From Vespula vulgaris (Eukaryota > Arthropoda > Insecta > Hymenoptera > Vespidae), in the NCBI RefSeq assembly GCF_905475345.1, contig NC_066588.1, positions 3,246,501 to 3,310,500 on the forward strand: a stretch of DNA of 64,000 bases, read 5' to 3'. Positions 38,901-52,582 of the stretch are shown here, piece after piece (the first letter of the stretch is position 1; every line of letters begins with the position of its first letter). Both the position numbers and the translations under genes were made by a program. The notes beneath the pieces were generated by a model. It had not been told where the DNA came from. It ran no database searches and saw nothing but the letters and a program-made list of their open reading frames with translations.

Positions 38901-41700
38901 TCCAAAAGGTTTGATTCATGCTTTAAGCGCGTTTCGAGGAGACCTCATAGAACAATATTTTAATAGTAATAAAAAAATATCTTCTCCTTTTTTTTTTAAA
39001 TGATAACGATCGCTTTAGAGATTCTTACGGAAAATTTTTATCGTATTTAAATATACGTCTTAAATTTACTGCGGCCATCATTGATTTCTAATTAAAAAGT
39101 TATTCTATGGGATCCTTTCGAAATATGGATCGAACCTTTTAGAGACAGCTTTTATATAAATTAACGTACACGAAATGAAAGTTAGGAAATATCGTCTTTC
39201 TTGTTCTTTTTTTTATATATACAGATTTTTTCTTAAATCAAAAGGAAAAAAAAAATCATATAATTTCTTACGTCATAATGATTGCCAACGCCATTCGTCG
39301 AATCATGAATGAGAACTTCTTTGCTTTGATAGAAATTTAGACCAACCACGCCTGATTCTTCCGTGACGTAAACTGGTTCTTCTTTTTTTCCCCAATTTAA
39401 AGAAGCCTGAGAAAACGAAGGAATAAAATTGACAATTTTTATTGATTATATATCTATATTTTTTTTTGTTTTTTTTTTTATGAAATTTTTTTATATACCT
39501 TAATAAATACTACAATATTAAAAAAAAATAAATAAATAAGTAAAGAAAGAAAAATTGGTATATGAAAAGAAATGTAATAAATATATTGCTGAATATTAAT
39601 AATAAATATAATTATATATCGATATAATATTTGTTAAATATTAAATATATTTAATGATAGAAAAAGAATTATATTATTTGGCACATTTATATTTAATAAT
39701 AATATATTTTTATTATCGTATTAAATAATATTTTTTTCTTCATTTATTTATTTTAAAAATTACAAAAAAAGAAAAATCTTGAAATAAACAATGAATATAA
39801 ATAGAATTAATTGTCTTGTTCTTTCTTTTTCTATTTTCCTCGTCAAATTGGTGTTGTAAAAATAAATAAATAATTAATTAAATAAATAAGCGATCATATT
39901 CCATTAATATAGTATGTTCAATCAATTAATTAATCAATATTATATACAATTATTAGACACTTACCAAACTAATATTGTTCGAAATATTTAATTCCGTTGC
40001 TGGTTGGGCATATTGACCTTGTCTTCTGGACAATTTTAAAAAGACATCTTCGAGTGATGTACAATTGTACATCGTGAGAAGTGCCCGTGGTGATTCCTCG
40101 GCTAATAAACGTCCACTTCTCATTAATCCGATCTACAATGAGATAGAAAAAATAAGATATTAAGTATGTTCAAATGTATACACATTAGAGGCGTATTTAG
40201 AGTAAACTATTAATCGATAAAAAAAAACCAAAAGAATACAAATTTATTATTTAAAAGATTTTATACTTTTATTTTTTTTCAAATTGATTTTTTTCGGCAA
40301 ATACTATTTATTTCTTTCAATTTTTGTTGTGCTCTGTATACACCAACCCCTTTCTCTTTTAACTCCATCATGGCGTTGAAATGCAAAGCAAGTGACGCCC
40401 TAATTGCACGATCCTAGATACGTCTCTGACATATCTACATAAATACATACATAAAAACAAAATTGTATGTACATATGTATGTATGTATACACGCATTTGA
40501 ATTTAAGATTTATCTAATCAAAATATGAAAATTCGTGCGTTGTCGGGTAGAATCATATAAAAAAAAAAATTAATCGTATATGCATCGTATATAGGTATCA
40601 TCGTTAATTGATTGATTAAAATATCTTTTTTATTTTATTTTTCCTTCATACTGCGTTGAATATCAATCGTATAACTATGTCATTTATTGCATATCTTACT
40701 ATCTTATTAGATCGCACTTGATCATTTCTTTCTATGAAAAAATTTTCTTCGATATTCAAGGCAATGGATTTCTTGAAATGTTCGTAAACAGTATTGTGTA
40801 ATAATTTATAGTATATATATGAATATATATATGCATACATATATAATTATTTATACACTCGTATGATCGGAAATTTGTTTCATATGTATGTATTTTAAAT
40901 TATTTATGTTTATGCATGTGCTTGAACGAAATAAAATTTTAATTAATTTGAGAATTATTTAGCGATCTTATTAGACGGAAATCGATTATATAAAAACATT
41001 ACTTTTATTTTCTATTTTTTTTCTTTTTAATAATTTAATGGAAATATTTAAAGCAGTCATAATTTAATATTGCAAAGAAAAAAAAAAGATAAAAATAAAA
41101 AAGTGACTAATCAAATATATATATCTATAAATTAAAATTAATATTTTTATATTAATAATATTTAAATTTTATATTTAATAATATTTAAATTTTACGAATG
41201 CACTATTTTTATTTAAAAATTGGCTATATTCAAATAATCGTTAGATCATTAGATAGGACTCATGTTTATATAACATTTCTTTTCTTATTTCTATGCATAT
41301 AGGAATATAGATATCGGTGAACCTTGATCGTTTCAAAACCTGAGAGGCACATTCTATAAATTTAAATATCCTTTAAAATAGTAAGTGTTAAGTTCAACAA
41401 ATGGAAGTAATCAAATGATGAATCAAACTACTTTATTAGATAATAAATATAGGGAATTATTTAATATTTCTTGAATTCATCAAATATTCATAAGTTCTAT
41501 GTAAAATTTATTTAGAAGCAATATTTGAGGTTTCTTCCCTTTGTATCTCTTTTTCTTTCTTTCTCTTACCGTATGAGCTTGTCGTGCCTCTTCAATGTAA
41601 TGAGTCGTGATGATAACTGTCTTGTTGCCATCTTTGGTTATCTGTACTAGATGATTCCAAATGCTGAAAGTCGATTTTATATTAATTTTAATCAAACTGG

Positions 41701-41743
<43 letters not shown>

Positions 41744-42081
41744 CATACATTAGTATAGAAATATAGAAATATGCGCATATATTATTTTTTTTATCTCGAG
41801 ATAAAAGAGACAGATAATAATGAAATGGACAAATAAAAAAAAATCTAACAAGAGATCGTTTTGTAAATTTATATAATTTATATATAACTTTAGAGTTTAC
41901 GGCATAGTATAAAGTGTTACAAATTATTTTCACTAAACCGTATAAAAAAATTCGTATTCTATTTTATTTATAGAAAAAAAAACGGAAGGAAAAAGACAAG
42001 ATCGGACCAAATCCTTTTTTTTTGTTGGTTAATTATGTTATTGCAAAACTTCCATGTATTTATCTATGTGGAACAGGTTTT

Positions 42082-42130
<49 letters not shown>

Positions 42131-42753
42131 TTACATATGTATGTAAGAATGAATCGCAGGTAAAAACGATTTGCAACTTATGTGGACACTTTATTCTAAG
42201 TAATATTTTATTTCAATGTTTTTCTGTTTCAATATAGATAGATAAATCTATTATAAAAAAAAAGAAAGAACATAATAATTTTGTAATATAATTTTTGGAT
42301 TGGTAATAAGCATAAGAATTTCACGGTTACTATTTTTGAACGAAACTCGATGAATTCCTTTATATTTTATTACAACGATAAAAAAAGAAGGAGAAAAAAG
42401 AAATAAAAAGCAAAAAAGAAAGAAAGAACGAAAAGGAAAGTGTAATTTTTTGACCATCACCAAAAAAAATATCACATTTAAAATTTATAAATACACATTA
42501 CAATAAAATATATAAATAAATGATTGTTAATTGTCGTATAAAATATTTTATATATATTATTATTATTATTATTCCAATAATTAAAAAAAAAAGAGACAAG
42601 AAAATGTAAATATAGATCATATTATTTTTGGATCAACCATTCGATCGTAAGAAATTTACATTTAATATTTCCGTTTTAAAACTTGGTAATAAAAAAAGAA
42701 GAAACTACAACGACAAGGACGACGACAACAAGGGCGACGATGATGACGAAGAA

Positions 42754-42791
<38 letters not shown>

Positions 42792-45700
42792 TGTCGATAA
42801 CGACGACGAAAACGACGAAGACGAAGATGACGACGACGACAATATCTCATGTATTATTTAAACGATCATTCGAGCGTGCACTTTTTTTTTAACACGCCTT
42901 AGGCGTAACTTAGCCGTCATCTTACGATTTCTTCGTACCTTGACCTATGGCACTTACATTAAGTAATATTATCTCGAAAAACAACAAACTACAGTATACT
43001 AGAAGATTATAGTTGGTATTGTCGTCTTCTATTTTTTCACGTCAACGATCAATCGTGATGCAATTTTAATGCGAATGTTTAAGAGAATTACATTATATTT
43101 CATATACATATCTCACCTATCGTATATATATATATTTTTTATATATTGCACACATATACGCAGGTATAATAAGAAATATGTACGTAAATAATTTGTAACA
43201 CATTAAATGGTACCTCCTACATATTTAATTCCGAAATTTTTCAATATGTGCCCTATCTATATCTATCTAGATAACTTCGTGGAAAATTATGATCGAACGA
43301 ACACGAACAAAAGTGCGATTATTTTGAGATTATATTTTTTGTTTGTTATTTCTTTTTTTTTTTTACGAGGTCATATCATACGTGGAAATGTACGATAGAA
43401 ATGGTATCTTATAAGATCGAGTGCACGTTTCTTCGTAAAGAATAAATAGAGATTGCATTCAAGTATAATTAAGAAATATATTCTTCTTTATTATTTGTTT
43501 ATCTGTCCTTTTAATTTTTTTTTTCCTTGAAAATCCATGCAACTTTTTTATTTCCTTGTTTATTCCTTTTTCTTTTTTTTTTTGAATTCATTTATGAACG
43601 AACGTAGCAGATACGTATATATGTAGTACGTACGTATATACGTGTGTATCATGTTAGAGTTCGACAAAAGTATCATAAAATATGTTTTTTCTTTTTCTAC
43701 CTTCGAAGAATCCAAAGATCAAAACTAAATCGGATTTGATTAACATAGTAGATATGTGTAAGTATATGTATGTACACGCGTATACGTGTTAGGAATTCGA
43801 TGAAATTATATAATAAAATATACAAATGCAATCGATATTTTCTTTTTTGTCATAAAGACCACATATCTCTGTTATTTTTTTTTTCGAAAAATTTAGAGAA
43901 TAAAATTACATTGATTTATGATCAACGTTATACACATACACACAAAAATATGTACAACGTTGATATAAATTCTAGCACGCAAAAATATCTGTAAGTGCGC
44001 GCACGATATTGGCTCGTACGCGCAACGGAAAGGATCGGAAAAAAGAAAGAAAAAAAGAAAAATAAGAAGAAAAAAAAATATATATATATATAAAACGAGA
44101 AAAATTTATGAGAATTAATGACTTTTTTTTTATGATCAGAGAAAGTAGATTATTTTTCTACGAACTATCGTGGACGTATGCGCGTATTTGACTCGACCGT
44201 AACGAGTATTATGCGAAAATATCCTTACGTTATTCCTGCATACATACGTACATATATATTAAAACGAATAAAAGAGTGTAGAGAATGTCGTGATTTATCT
44301 TGAAAGTAACCCGTTAACCCATAGTAATTATATTTTAAGTATAAAAATGATTTTACGATATGAATTAGGATAATCGTTTGGATAGTTTTGAAAAAATTAA
44401 AAGAAAATAAAAAAAAAAAGAAAAACCATTCTACGTATTTAACTACGTAATCCATGTATAAACATATATGATAAATAAGTATAAACATATACTTCGAGTC
44501 ATGATTCGAAAGATGCGATGTGAATTCGAAAGGGAAGCGAGTAGTTTCGTTGTAAACTTTCTCGGCAATTCGTAATTGGATGTCGCCATTACGTCCGATA
44601 CGTTACTATGCGTGCTCTCCGTGAACGGCCATTACCGATAACATCTTCTATCTTTTTTTTTGTTCTTTTTCTTCTCCTCGCACGAAAGATTAGAAAAAGA
44701 AAGATTACTATGTAAAAGAAAAAAAAAGGTAAAATGAAAAGGTAAAATAAAAATAAATAAATTGTAAGAGAATAATTATCCGGAAAAAAATTTTTTTTTG
44801 TTTAGATGACAAATGACTCGAATAAACTCGAATAAATCGGTTAACAACAAGTTTTTATGGTCGAAGTAAAATAACGATTCTCGCCACTATCCTTTATTTC
44901 TTTTTTATACTTTTCTTTTCTTTTATTTTCTTTCTCATGTCAGAGATAAATTATGTTCGATCTCGATAAAAAAATATAGAAAAATTTGAAATGTCGAAAA
45001 TATTAATATACGTACATATGTATACATCTACATGCATACATATATATATTATATAATATAAATATATATTTAATTTATTATATGTAAATGAAAAATATTT
45101 GAATACTTAACATATTCGAAAAAAAATTGTAATTGAAAGTTTCTTTGCATGTGAAATAGATATCTAAATGAAATCGTACGATTACAAGTTAAAAATATAT
45201 CCTTTGTTAATTTAGCATAGTAAAGAAGCGAATATAAGACATGAAAGCATTTCTCTCTTGTAGTCGTCGTCGTTCGTTCCTTTCAACGTTCATTCGGAGA
45301 TAGGAGAAAAAAAGAAAGTTAGAAACGCTTAGCTAAACATAGACAATATTTGATCATGTATCTATCCTAGAATCGATTCTATCATTTATGATGATGGATT
45401 TAAAATGTTATATTAAATTTGAACAGACATAATAAAATGTTTCAAATTCGATTGAGATCAACGTGAATCGAGTTGAACGAGTTTTGCCTTTGAAAAGATC
45501 TATAGAAATATATCGAGTGATTAGAAGTAATGGAAGGATTTATGCAAAAGAAAAGTATCTTTAACGACAAATTATTTTTAAGTATTCTACTTTAATGAAA
45601 TGCAAGGAACTTACCTTTGCCTGAGTAACGGATCAACGCCCACGGTTGGTTCGTCTAGTATTAAAAGTTCAGGATCGTGCATGAGAGCCACTGCGAAAGA

Positions 45701-48700
45701 TACCCGTCTTTGTTGGCCACCACTATTTTGTAAAAAAAAAAAAAAAAAATTAAAACAAATAAACCAAAAGATTTTTTTATCGAAAAAAGACTATTTTTCT
45801 TTTATAAATAACTTAAAAATTAAAAAAATAAATTTTGAATGTAAGAAAAATGTCGGAAAATAATTCTGTTGGTTTCCCATGTAAAAATCTTGTAATACAA
45901 TAATAAAAAATAAACTCTTTATAAGATATTATCGACTATTAAGATTTTTATTAAATCATGTTTGATATTTAAATAACGTTTGACATCGATAGAAGCCATA
46001 TTTTAAATATCTTTTTTGATTTATTTCTTATCTTCGATATTCTGCAAGTGCTTTCTTTTTTCTTCAGACGAAACATGTATAAACATAACAACATATAAGA
46101 AAATTTCTTAAACATGCTGATGTAAATGAGTTTAGATGTACCAATAGAATTTTATCGATATGAATACATGTATATAGTACCTACCTGAGATTTTTAACCA
46201 GTCGATTTTGCGATGGCAAATCCAAGAATTGTAATAAAAAACGAAGCCTATCGACGATTTCAGCCGTGTCCATGCCAAATATCCAACCGAAGTACAACAT
46301 AGTTTCGCGTATAGTAAATTCACCGTATAAGGCTATTTCTTGTGGCATATAACCAACTCTTTTTCCAGGTACACCAGAACCTTTAGTACCAGGTTTACCA
46401 CCTAAAACCCAAATCTCCCCGGAATTCAAGCGTCTTTGGCCGACGATGCAAGATAGCAATGTTGTTTTACCGCAACCGCTAGCACCCAAGAGACCATATC
46501 TATCGAGAAACATTAAGGTTTTTAACTGAAGTCTTTTTTTATATTTACACACCCGTTACGTCTGAATTATCACCTTCGTCATTAGTTCTTAAGATCGAGG
46601 AATTGTATTCTTCAAGATCTTCGTTCTTATTTTATATAATTTCTTTTTTATTACCAATTTTATTGATTTTATACAAATAAAGGGACGACACGAGTAATCT
46701 ATTAAATTCGTTAAGATAACACGAGAAAGTTTTATTTTCGATAGAACTATGATAAAAAGTAATGATACATATTTCGTGGTAACATAATCGTTCCATAAAA
46801 ACTGAAGATATATATTACTTGGTAACACGTCAAAGAACGTTTCACAATAATTTCTATATAGTTTCGCGGTAATAAAATTCCGTTCTCAATTATTCCTTAG
46901 GAAACTTTCCTTCCGTCGAAAATGGTAAAATAGTTTTATGTTGGTCGTTAATATTACGAGAATAGACATACTGAACGATTATTACATCTGTCTAATTTTA
47001 TCATGGCAAATAATATCTGTAATATCATTGAATAGATCTTTTGGATCATAAAAAGACATAAAAAGAAAGAGAAAGAATTTTATTTAATTTGAATAATAAT
47101 TACGAATGATCGTCTAGAGGTAATTCGAGTAAATCATTTTCAATTGTTCTTGAAGATTCTCTTCGTATTCTATTTTATTAAGAACAAAAAAAAGAAGCTT
47201 TTAACGCGCACGCACACGCTACATATATACATAATAGAGAAAATAGTTGTTCTACGTGCTGTTTATTTACGTATTACGTTTTATGTTTCTTATGTATCGT
47301 TTATAAGAGCGCACGATAGATCTATTTATCAAAATGAAAAACGAGATTGAGAAAGAGAGAGAGAGAGAGAGAAAGAAAGATAGATAGATAAAATGTATTT
47401 CTGTTTTCGGATTTTGCGAGATTGTTTCCTTTGTCAAGAGCAGGTTTCAACGTAAGAAGGACAAATGAAATAACTATGTAGTATGTATATATTCTATCTA
47501 ATAGGATTCCAATTACGGTGACGTCATTTACATACGTCGAATCGAACATTATAATTCATTTTCTTTTGGCTTGTCTTTGGAATAATAAATAACGTAATGA
47601 TTCAACGGAAATGATATAAAGATTGTTCTAACTAGAAATTGTAGCACTACTTGATCTATTGAGTTGAAAATTTAAATTTAGATAGAATTAACAAAAACAA
47701 AAATAAAACAAAGCATAAAATCAAACAAATTTAAATATCTACGTAAATCTGTTTATCATAGGCAATTTGTATATGAAAAAAAAAGAATAAGAGAAAGAAA
47801 ATAAATAGATACAAAGGGAAAAGAATATTATTTATTCATTAATGTTTAATTGAACATTATTGAGCATGATCAAACAAAAACGTTGTTTACTAGTTATTGT
47901 TTAATATCCCATCAACCGCTTGAGCGGGATTAAAAAAGAACATTGTCTCGATGTCATTGGAAAATAATTATTATTTCTTTTTAAACTTTCAACGTACGGC
48001 ACAATTTTATGTTGTATAGAATATAGTTACTAATCATAGCAATAAAATAAGTCATAATTATCCGATAATTTACGAGCTTCGTTATAAAACGCAAGAAAGT
48101 TCAATCAGTGGTTGTATGCTGTTTTGATTAGACTTTTTTTTTTGGTTCGTTTCTTTTTCTTTCTTTTTCTTTCTTTAAAACATGCACGTTTAAACAGAAA
48201 GTTTGCTTAACCAATTCAAAGATATTTCTTTTAATTTATAGAGATTAGAAATAAACATGTTATTTTTTTCATACTTTCTCGTTTTTCTTTTGACAAATAT
48301 ATATAATATGTTATAGATATTCGATAAGTTCGTATAAAAATTTTATTTAATATACATATATTTTTTAATGTAATCTTACATTAATAATATTATTAAATAA
48401 TATTACTATTTATATATATGTTATATATATGTTATATATATATATATTATATTATATATAATATGTTAATAATTTATTAAAGAATGTATCTAATATAAAA
48501 TATATATTATTGATACTTACATAGATCCTTTGGCTACCGTCATACTAAGATTTTGTATAACATGATTTGGATTTTTACTACTGCCATAAGTTTTGAAAGC
48601 GTGTCTAACGCTAACAGCCTGTTGTCGATTCCACGCTGCGCTGTTTAATCCTGGCGTAGCCAAGACTGGATTCGTTGTGACCATCGTCAAATCTACGTTA

Positions 48701-48729
48701 CTCTCCGTGTTGTTTTGTATAACATTCAT
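34759..48729 (-). CDS. ABC transporter, insect ABCH subfamily (snustorr / ABCG23-like)
   Basis: Half-transporter with order nucleotide-binding domain then membrane domain. Exons: 48781-48521 (first Met 48729), 46499-46185, 45722-45615, 41663-41570, 40132-39965, 39406-39272, 38838-38696, 38547-38340, 37976-37799, 37545-37359, 37044-36779, 35292-35206, 34973-34759; 770 residues from that Met. Walker [11 protein letters not shown]-loop GYMPQEIAL, signature LSGGQQRR, Walker [14 protein letters not shown] and H-loop IITTHYIEE are all intact. A membrane helix ([20 protein letters not shown]) opens the transporter domain; a large outer loop and five more helices follow, ending [14 protein letters not shown]. 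Fly snustorr of this family is needed for the cuticular lipid barrier, so a lipid-export role in the plasma membrane is likely. Frame stays open above the Met to the acceptor at 48781, so the true start may lie further upstream (see 58842-58911). Confidence 0.93.
35936..35990. repeat. (TA)n microsatellite in an ABCH intron
   Basis: About 27 TA units followed by TGTATACATATATATATGTACG-type degenerate repeats, within the intron between exons 36779-37044 and 35206-35292. Confidence 0.9.
38893..39148. mobile_element. Terminal-inverted-repeat element (MITE-like) in an ABCH intron
   Basis: Left end GTGTTCCAAAAGGTTTGATT (from about 38897) and the reverse complement of the right end, CTCTAAAAGGTTCGATCCAT (from about 39144), align. 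Further in, TTTCGAGGAGACCTCATAGA and TTTCGAAAGGATCCCATAGA align too, giving inverted ends of about 45-55 bp with a small gap. About 255 bp in all and non-coding. Confidence 0.6.
42085..42129. repeat. (CT)n microsatellite
   Basis: CT dinucleotide run in the 4-kb ABCH intron 41664-45614. Confidence 0.85.
42713..42840. repeat. (GAC/GAT)n trinucleotide repeat
   Basis: About 128 bp of GAC, GAT and GAA triplets in an ABCH intron. It would encode poly-Asp if translated, but has no splice context and sits in non-coding sequence. A matching tract in the opposite orientation occurs at 57686-57768. Confidence 0.85.
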
Positions 48730-48874
48730 TGAGAAATTTGGGTTTATTATACCCCCACCGCCGTCCGCGGTACTATCACCACTGAAACATAAACAAACAC
48801 GGATATTGTTTTATTTTGGTGAAATTTAATTTCATTTAGAAAAGTATTTATTCATAAGAAAATAATTGAGTGTA

Positions 48875-48881
<7 letters not shown>

Positions 48882-48928
<47 letters not shown>
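48882..48928. repeat. (TA)n(TG)n compound microsatellite
   Basis: TA units passing directly into TG units, 100 bp upstream of the ABCH exon acceptor at 48781. Confidence 0.85.
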
Positions 48929-49386
48929 ATTAATATAATTTATATAATTTGTAATATTATTTTATATACGTATATATATCTATATATCAATTATTATTAT
49001 GTATATCATGTAATTTAAATATATTATATCATAGTATATTGTTCTATTCAAAACTAATTTATATATAATTGTTATCACACATACACACACACAAATACAC
49101 ATTGAAAATATATCGATAAATACATAGATGTGAATTTCTTTTTAAAATTTAGGAATATATTTACAGGTGTGTATATATATATATATGACATACTATTAGG
49201 CGTCCATTCGGAACAGCCTTCGAGCAAGGTAAATCGATCTTGTAAATCTTAGAGCACGAGGAACTCGTACCTCTGGATCGCGTACAGTTTAGAAAGAGCA
49301 AACGAGAGTATTATGTAAGAAGACGGCTTTCTTTTCGCCGTGTTGACGATCGGCCGTTTCTGTGGACAACATATATACTATATACA

Positions 49387-49388
<2 letters not shown>

Positions 49389-49462
<74 letters not shown>

Positions 49463-49536
49463 GATATATATATATATTTCATTCTACGCTGTTCTTTTAT
49501 TTAATCACTATACTACGTACATATGTATATACGTGT

Positions 49537-49587
<51 letters not shown>

Positions 49588-49600
49588 ATCTTTTTTTACA
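49389..49600. repeat. (TA)n(TG)n and (CT)n microsatellite cluster
   Basis: (TA)n then (TG)n at 49389-49441 and a (CT)n run at 49540-49582, about 100 bp apart. Open frames over these tracts are repeat artefacts. Confidence 0.85.
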
Positions 49601-51168
49601 ATATATCATAGTACAATTTATATGCATATATTTTATAATATATTGTATTACAATTTATTTGTATATTTTAAAAGATAATTTAAATATTATATATATATAT
49701 ATTACATTATGTGTATACATATATACAAGCTAAATATTGTAAAATGAAACTATAAATTTAAAAGAGACTTTCTCGACAACTACCTAACGAATAATGTTCG
49801 TCATTCAACTACTTGTCAACGTCATTTCTATCAGGAAATCTCGTTTCTTCGGCACAACCAAAACGGAAAAAGATTAATAAAGTATCTTGTGGTTCCGGGC
49901 AATCGATTTATCGATAACTTGTATTATGCGGGAACTGTTTTATAACTCTCTGTAGATATTTATCGATATCTATCAAGCTTTACAAAGATCTTACAATACT
50001 ATCTCGATTCTATTCTATTGTATCATATATACTTACTCATTTATTACTTACTTGTTACATCAAACTATGATTCTATTATTAGTTAAAAAATAATTTTAAT
50101 TAGATAGGTATATCTATCGATATTTCCTTTTCTATTAAAGAATATAATTATTATTAAAATTTTATTTCGATCGACCATGTCTAATTACTTTCTATAAATA
50201 AGAGTCATATTTAATTTTCCTTTCGTGCTTCGTTGAAAGTTAACAAATCGATCGGTATGAGTTACGTATGTATATCTAGATATGATCGAGTCACGCGTAT
50301 GCCTGAATGTGCATATGCGTGTAGTTATATACGTACGCATGTGTATACATTCGTGAATTCTTGCGGTCAGAGCGATTAAGATCGTGGAATATTTCAGATT
50401 TGTAAACGTTGATCGTCCAGTTTCTTTGTAAAATGTTTCACGATTTAACTGGAAAAACTTACGTTAAGTTGATATTTTCCGAAACTTTCCATATGTTAAT
50501 TTCTTTATCTATCCTTTTTTAGTAAAAGAAAAAAAGAAAATAATCATGCCTATTCGATGTCTATATAATTTCCACGCAGGTATATTTTGTATTCTACAAA
50601 AGGAAAGATCATTAAATGTTTTTATTGAAGTGCATGTATAACTTCCTCGTCTATGTGATCATTGAAATCACCGATCAACATGTTTCTTTTTTTTTTTCAT
50701 CGGGTGATTTCAATGATCTCTTTCATTAATTTTATTATCGTTTGAAATTTTTTCTAGCAAGTATATGTTTTATATATTTTATAATCACAAAGTGATTATA
50801 TATTATTTATAATGAATTATCTCTATTGGACTATTAAGTATCGAATCAAAATTAATAATTAACGAGATATGTAATATATGCAGTATGCTATGTAAATAGA
50901 AATAGTAATATGTATTAATTAGTATAGTAAATATAAATATAAAATAAAAAAAATAGTAAGATAATAAATTAATTTTAGAAATTAATATTTTCAATGTTAT
51001 ATTATAACTGATTAAAGTATATAATCAATTATTAAAAAAAAAAAAAAAAAATACAGGATGTTCCATAAGAAAAACTAAAGATCATTCAAGTTCCAGTTTA
51101 ACAGGAAATCCGGCAATTTATTTCGTATTGAAATATTTGATAAATGAAAATACGTATATTTTTTTAAG

Positions 51169-51171
<3 letters not shown>

Positions 51172-51210
<39 letters not shown>
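51172..51210. repeat. (TA)n microsatellite next to a degenerate inverted-repeat element end
   Basis: The tract follows ACAGGATGTTCCATAAGAAA (51053-51072), which resembles the ends of the MITE-like elements at 30645 and 38893. A matching right end was not found. Confidence 0.5.
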
Positions 51211-51212
<2 letters not shown>

Positions 51213-51894
51213 ATTTTTTCCTATTAATATTCAACTAATTCTTAATTTAAAATAAATCTGTATATATTTATATATTATTTTTATGTAAAAAAGAGTTATA
51301 TGAGAAATTCTAAACCTTCAAAAAATTAATCATTTTCTAAATCCTCCAATTATAATAATGACCACAATTTAGGTCAATTTCTAATTAATTACCAAATCAT
51401 TACACGAGACCATTACATTACATATCTTTAAACGATTTTTTTTCTCTATGATTAAAAAAAAAATAATAACATTTAAGACAATCTAATCGAAGAAAAATAT
51501 TTCACAAATATTCATATACGAATATCTTACAAAACGGATATCTCGAAAAGAAACATATTACGCATATATAGTTTACATCAATGCTCGAGTTCCATAAAAG
51601 AGACGAAGAGATAAGAAAAAAAAGAAAAAGGAAAACAATAACAAAAAAAGAAAAAATAAGAAAAAAGAAAGAAAGAAAAAAAAATAAATGCTGCGAATAG
51701 CAAGTATAATCTTGATAAAGTAAAAGGAAATAATACAACAAATTTCTGGTTAAATTTGTCAATATCAATCTATAAACATAAGCATTTATATGTATATATG
51801 TGTATCTACGTATGTCGTACGTACTCTACGTATGTATGTACATATGTATGTACACATGTATATACATACGTACGTAATAAAACGATGCTTAGTA

Positions 51895-52110
51895 TTCGAA
51901 AATCGAAATCCAAGATGGTGGACACAGTGCGAGCAGAACGGACGACAGTGGTGCAAAGATTACGCAAGTCGGCATTCCGTAGAACGCGACGTATCGCGAG
52001 GACGCGTGTGGAAAGAGTACGCTCGTGAGTTACTTCGTTTTCTGGGCCATGGTCGAAACTCAAATTCTCGGTCGGTAAACGCGTTGATCCCACCCGTTAG
52101 TATCTCTTTT
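51895..52110. promoter_or_regulatory. CpG-rich block in the long ABCH intron or upstream region
   Basis: About 215 bp with far more G, C and CpG (GCGACGTATCGCGAGGACGC at about 51988) than anything around it. On the plus strand CCAAGATGGTGG (51910-51921) fits a YY1/Pho-type site. The GC-rich composition keeps all frames open (for example a plus frame with many Arg from 51914), so coding signal is not reliable. An untranslated first exon plus promoter, perhaps of ABCH, is the best guess. Confidence 0.35.
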
Positions 52111-52542
52111 GCAAGTGAAAGATATCTTACAAGAGAAAAGAGAGGATACCTAAGAGACTTTCCCCAGACTTTTATACGACTTTTGTCCGACTTCCTATCT
52201 CACAAGAGAGAACACGTGTATCTTTTACTTGCATATATATGTATGTAATGTGTGTATGTGTGTGTGTGTGTACCTGTCTTATCACTCTCTCGTCTTTGAC
52301 GACGTCATTCGAAGATCCAACGCCATTGATTATCTTGTCGACAATAATTTTCATTATTCCTTTGATTATTTCACGATTTATTTGGTTATACCTTCTTTGT
52401 AATTTTTGTCTTCCTACTTATTCTTTCTTCGTTTCCTTTCGTTTGTTTGTTTTTTTTTTGTTTTCTTTTGAAAGTATTGAGTATATAAATATAAATGAAT
52501 TAAAATACTTTTTCGAAATATGATTAAGAATTTGAAAAAGAA

Positions 52543-52543
52543 A

Positions 52544-52579
<36 letters not shown>
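52543..52579. repeat. (TA)n microsatellite
   Basis: Pure TA run of about 18 units in the presumed long first ABCH intron. Confidence 0.85.

Positions 52580-52582
<3 letters not shown>

Larger units (their letters stand above)
41664..45614 (-). other. Long ABCH intron without another gene
   Basis: Intron of nearly 4 kb inside the nucleotide-binding domain, between the Walker B exon and the H-loop exon. It is filled with microsatellites, poly-A/T runs and a (GAC)n tract. 44500-44650 is a less AT-rich patch (contains GTCGCCATTACG and ACGGCCATTACC) that may be regulatory. No second gene is seen on either strand. Confidence 0.55.

Noticed and set aside
42628..42892. Overlapping acidic, Thr-rich and Arg-rich open frames
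   Set aside because: All three are translations of the (GAC)n tract in an ABCH intron with no splice or start context.
46589..46828. 79-codon minus frame upstream of the Walker A exon
   Set aside because: Lys/Ile/Leu-rich AT-driven frame in an intron without splice-site support.
51790..52248. 152-codon and 90-codon plus frames over the CpG-rich block
   Set aside because: Begin in microsatellite DNA; openness follows from GC content, with all frames similarly open and no known domain.
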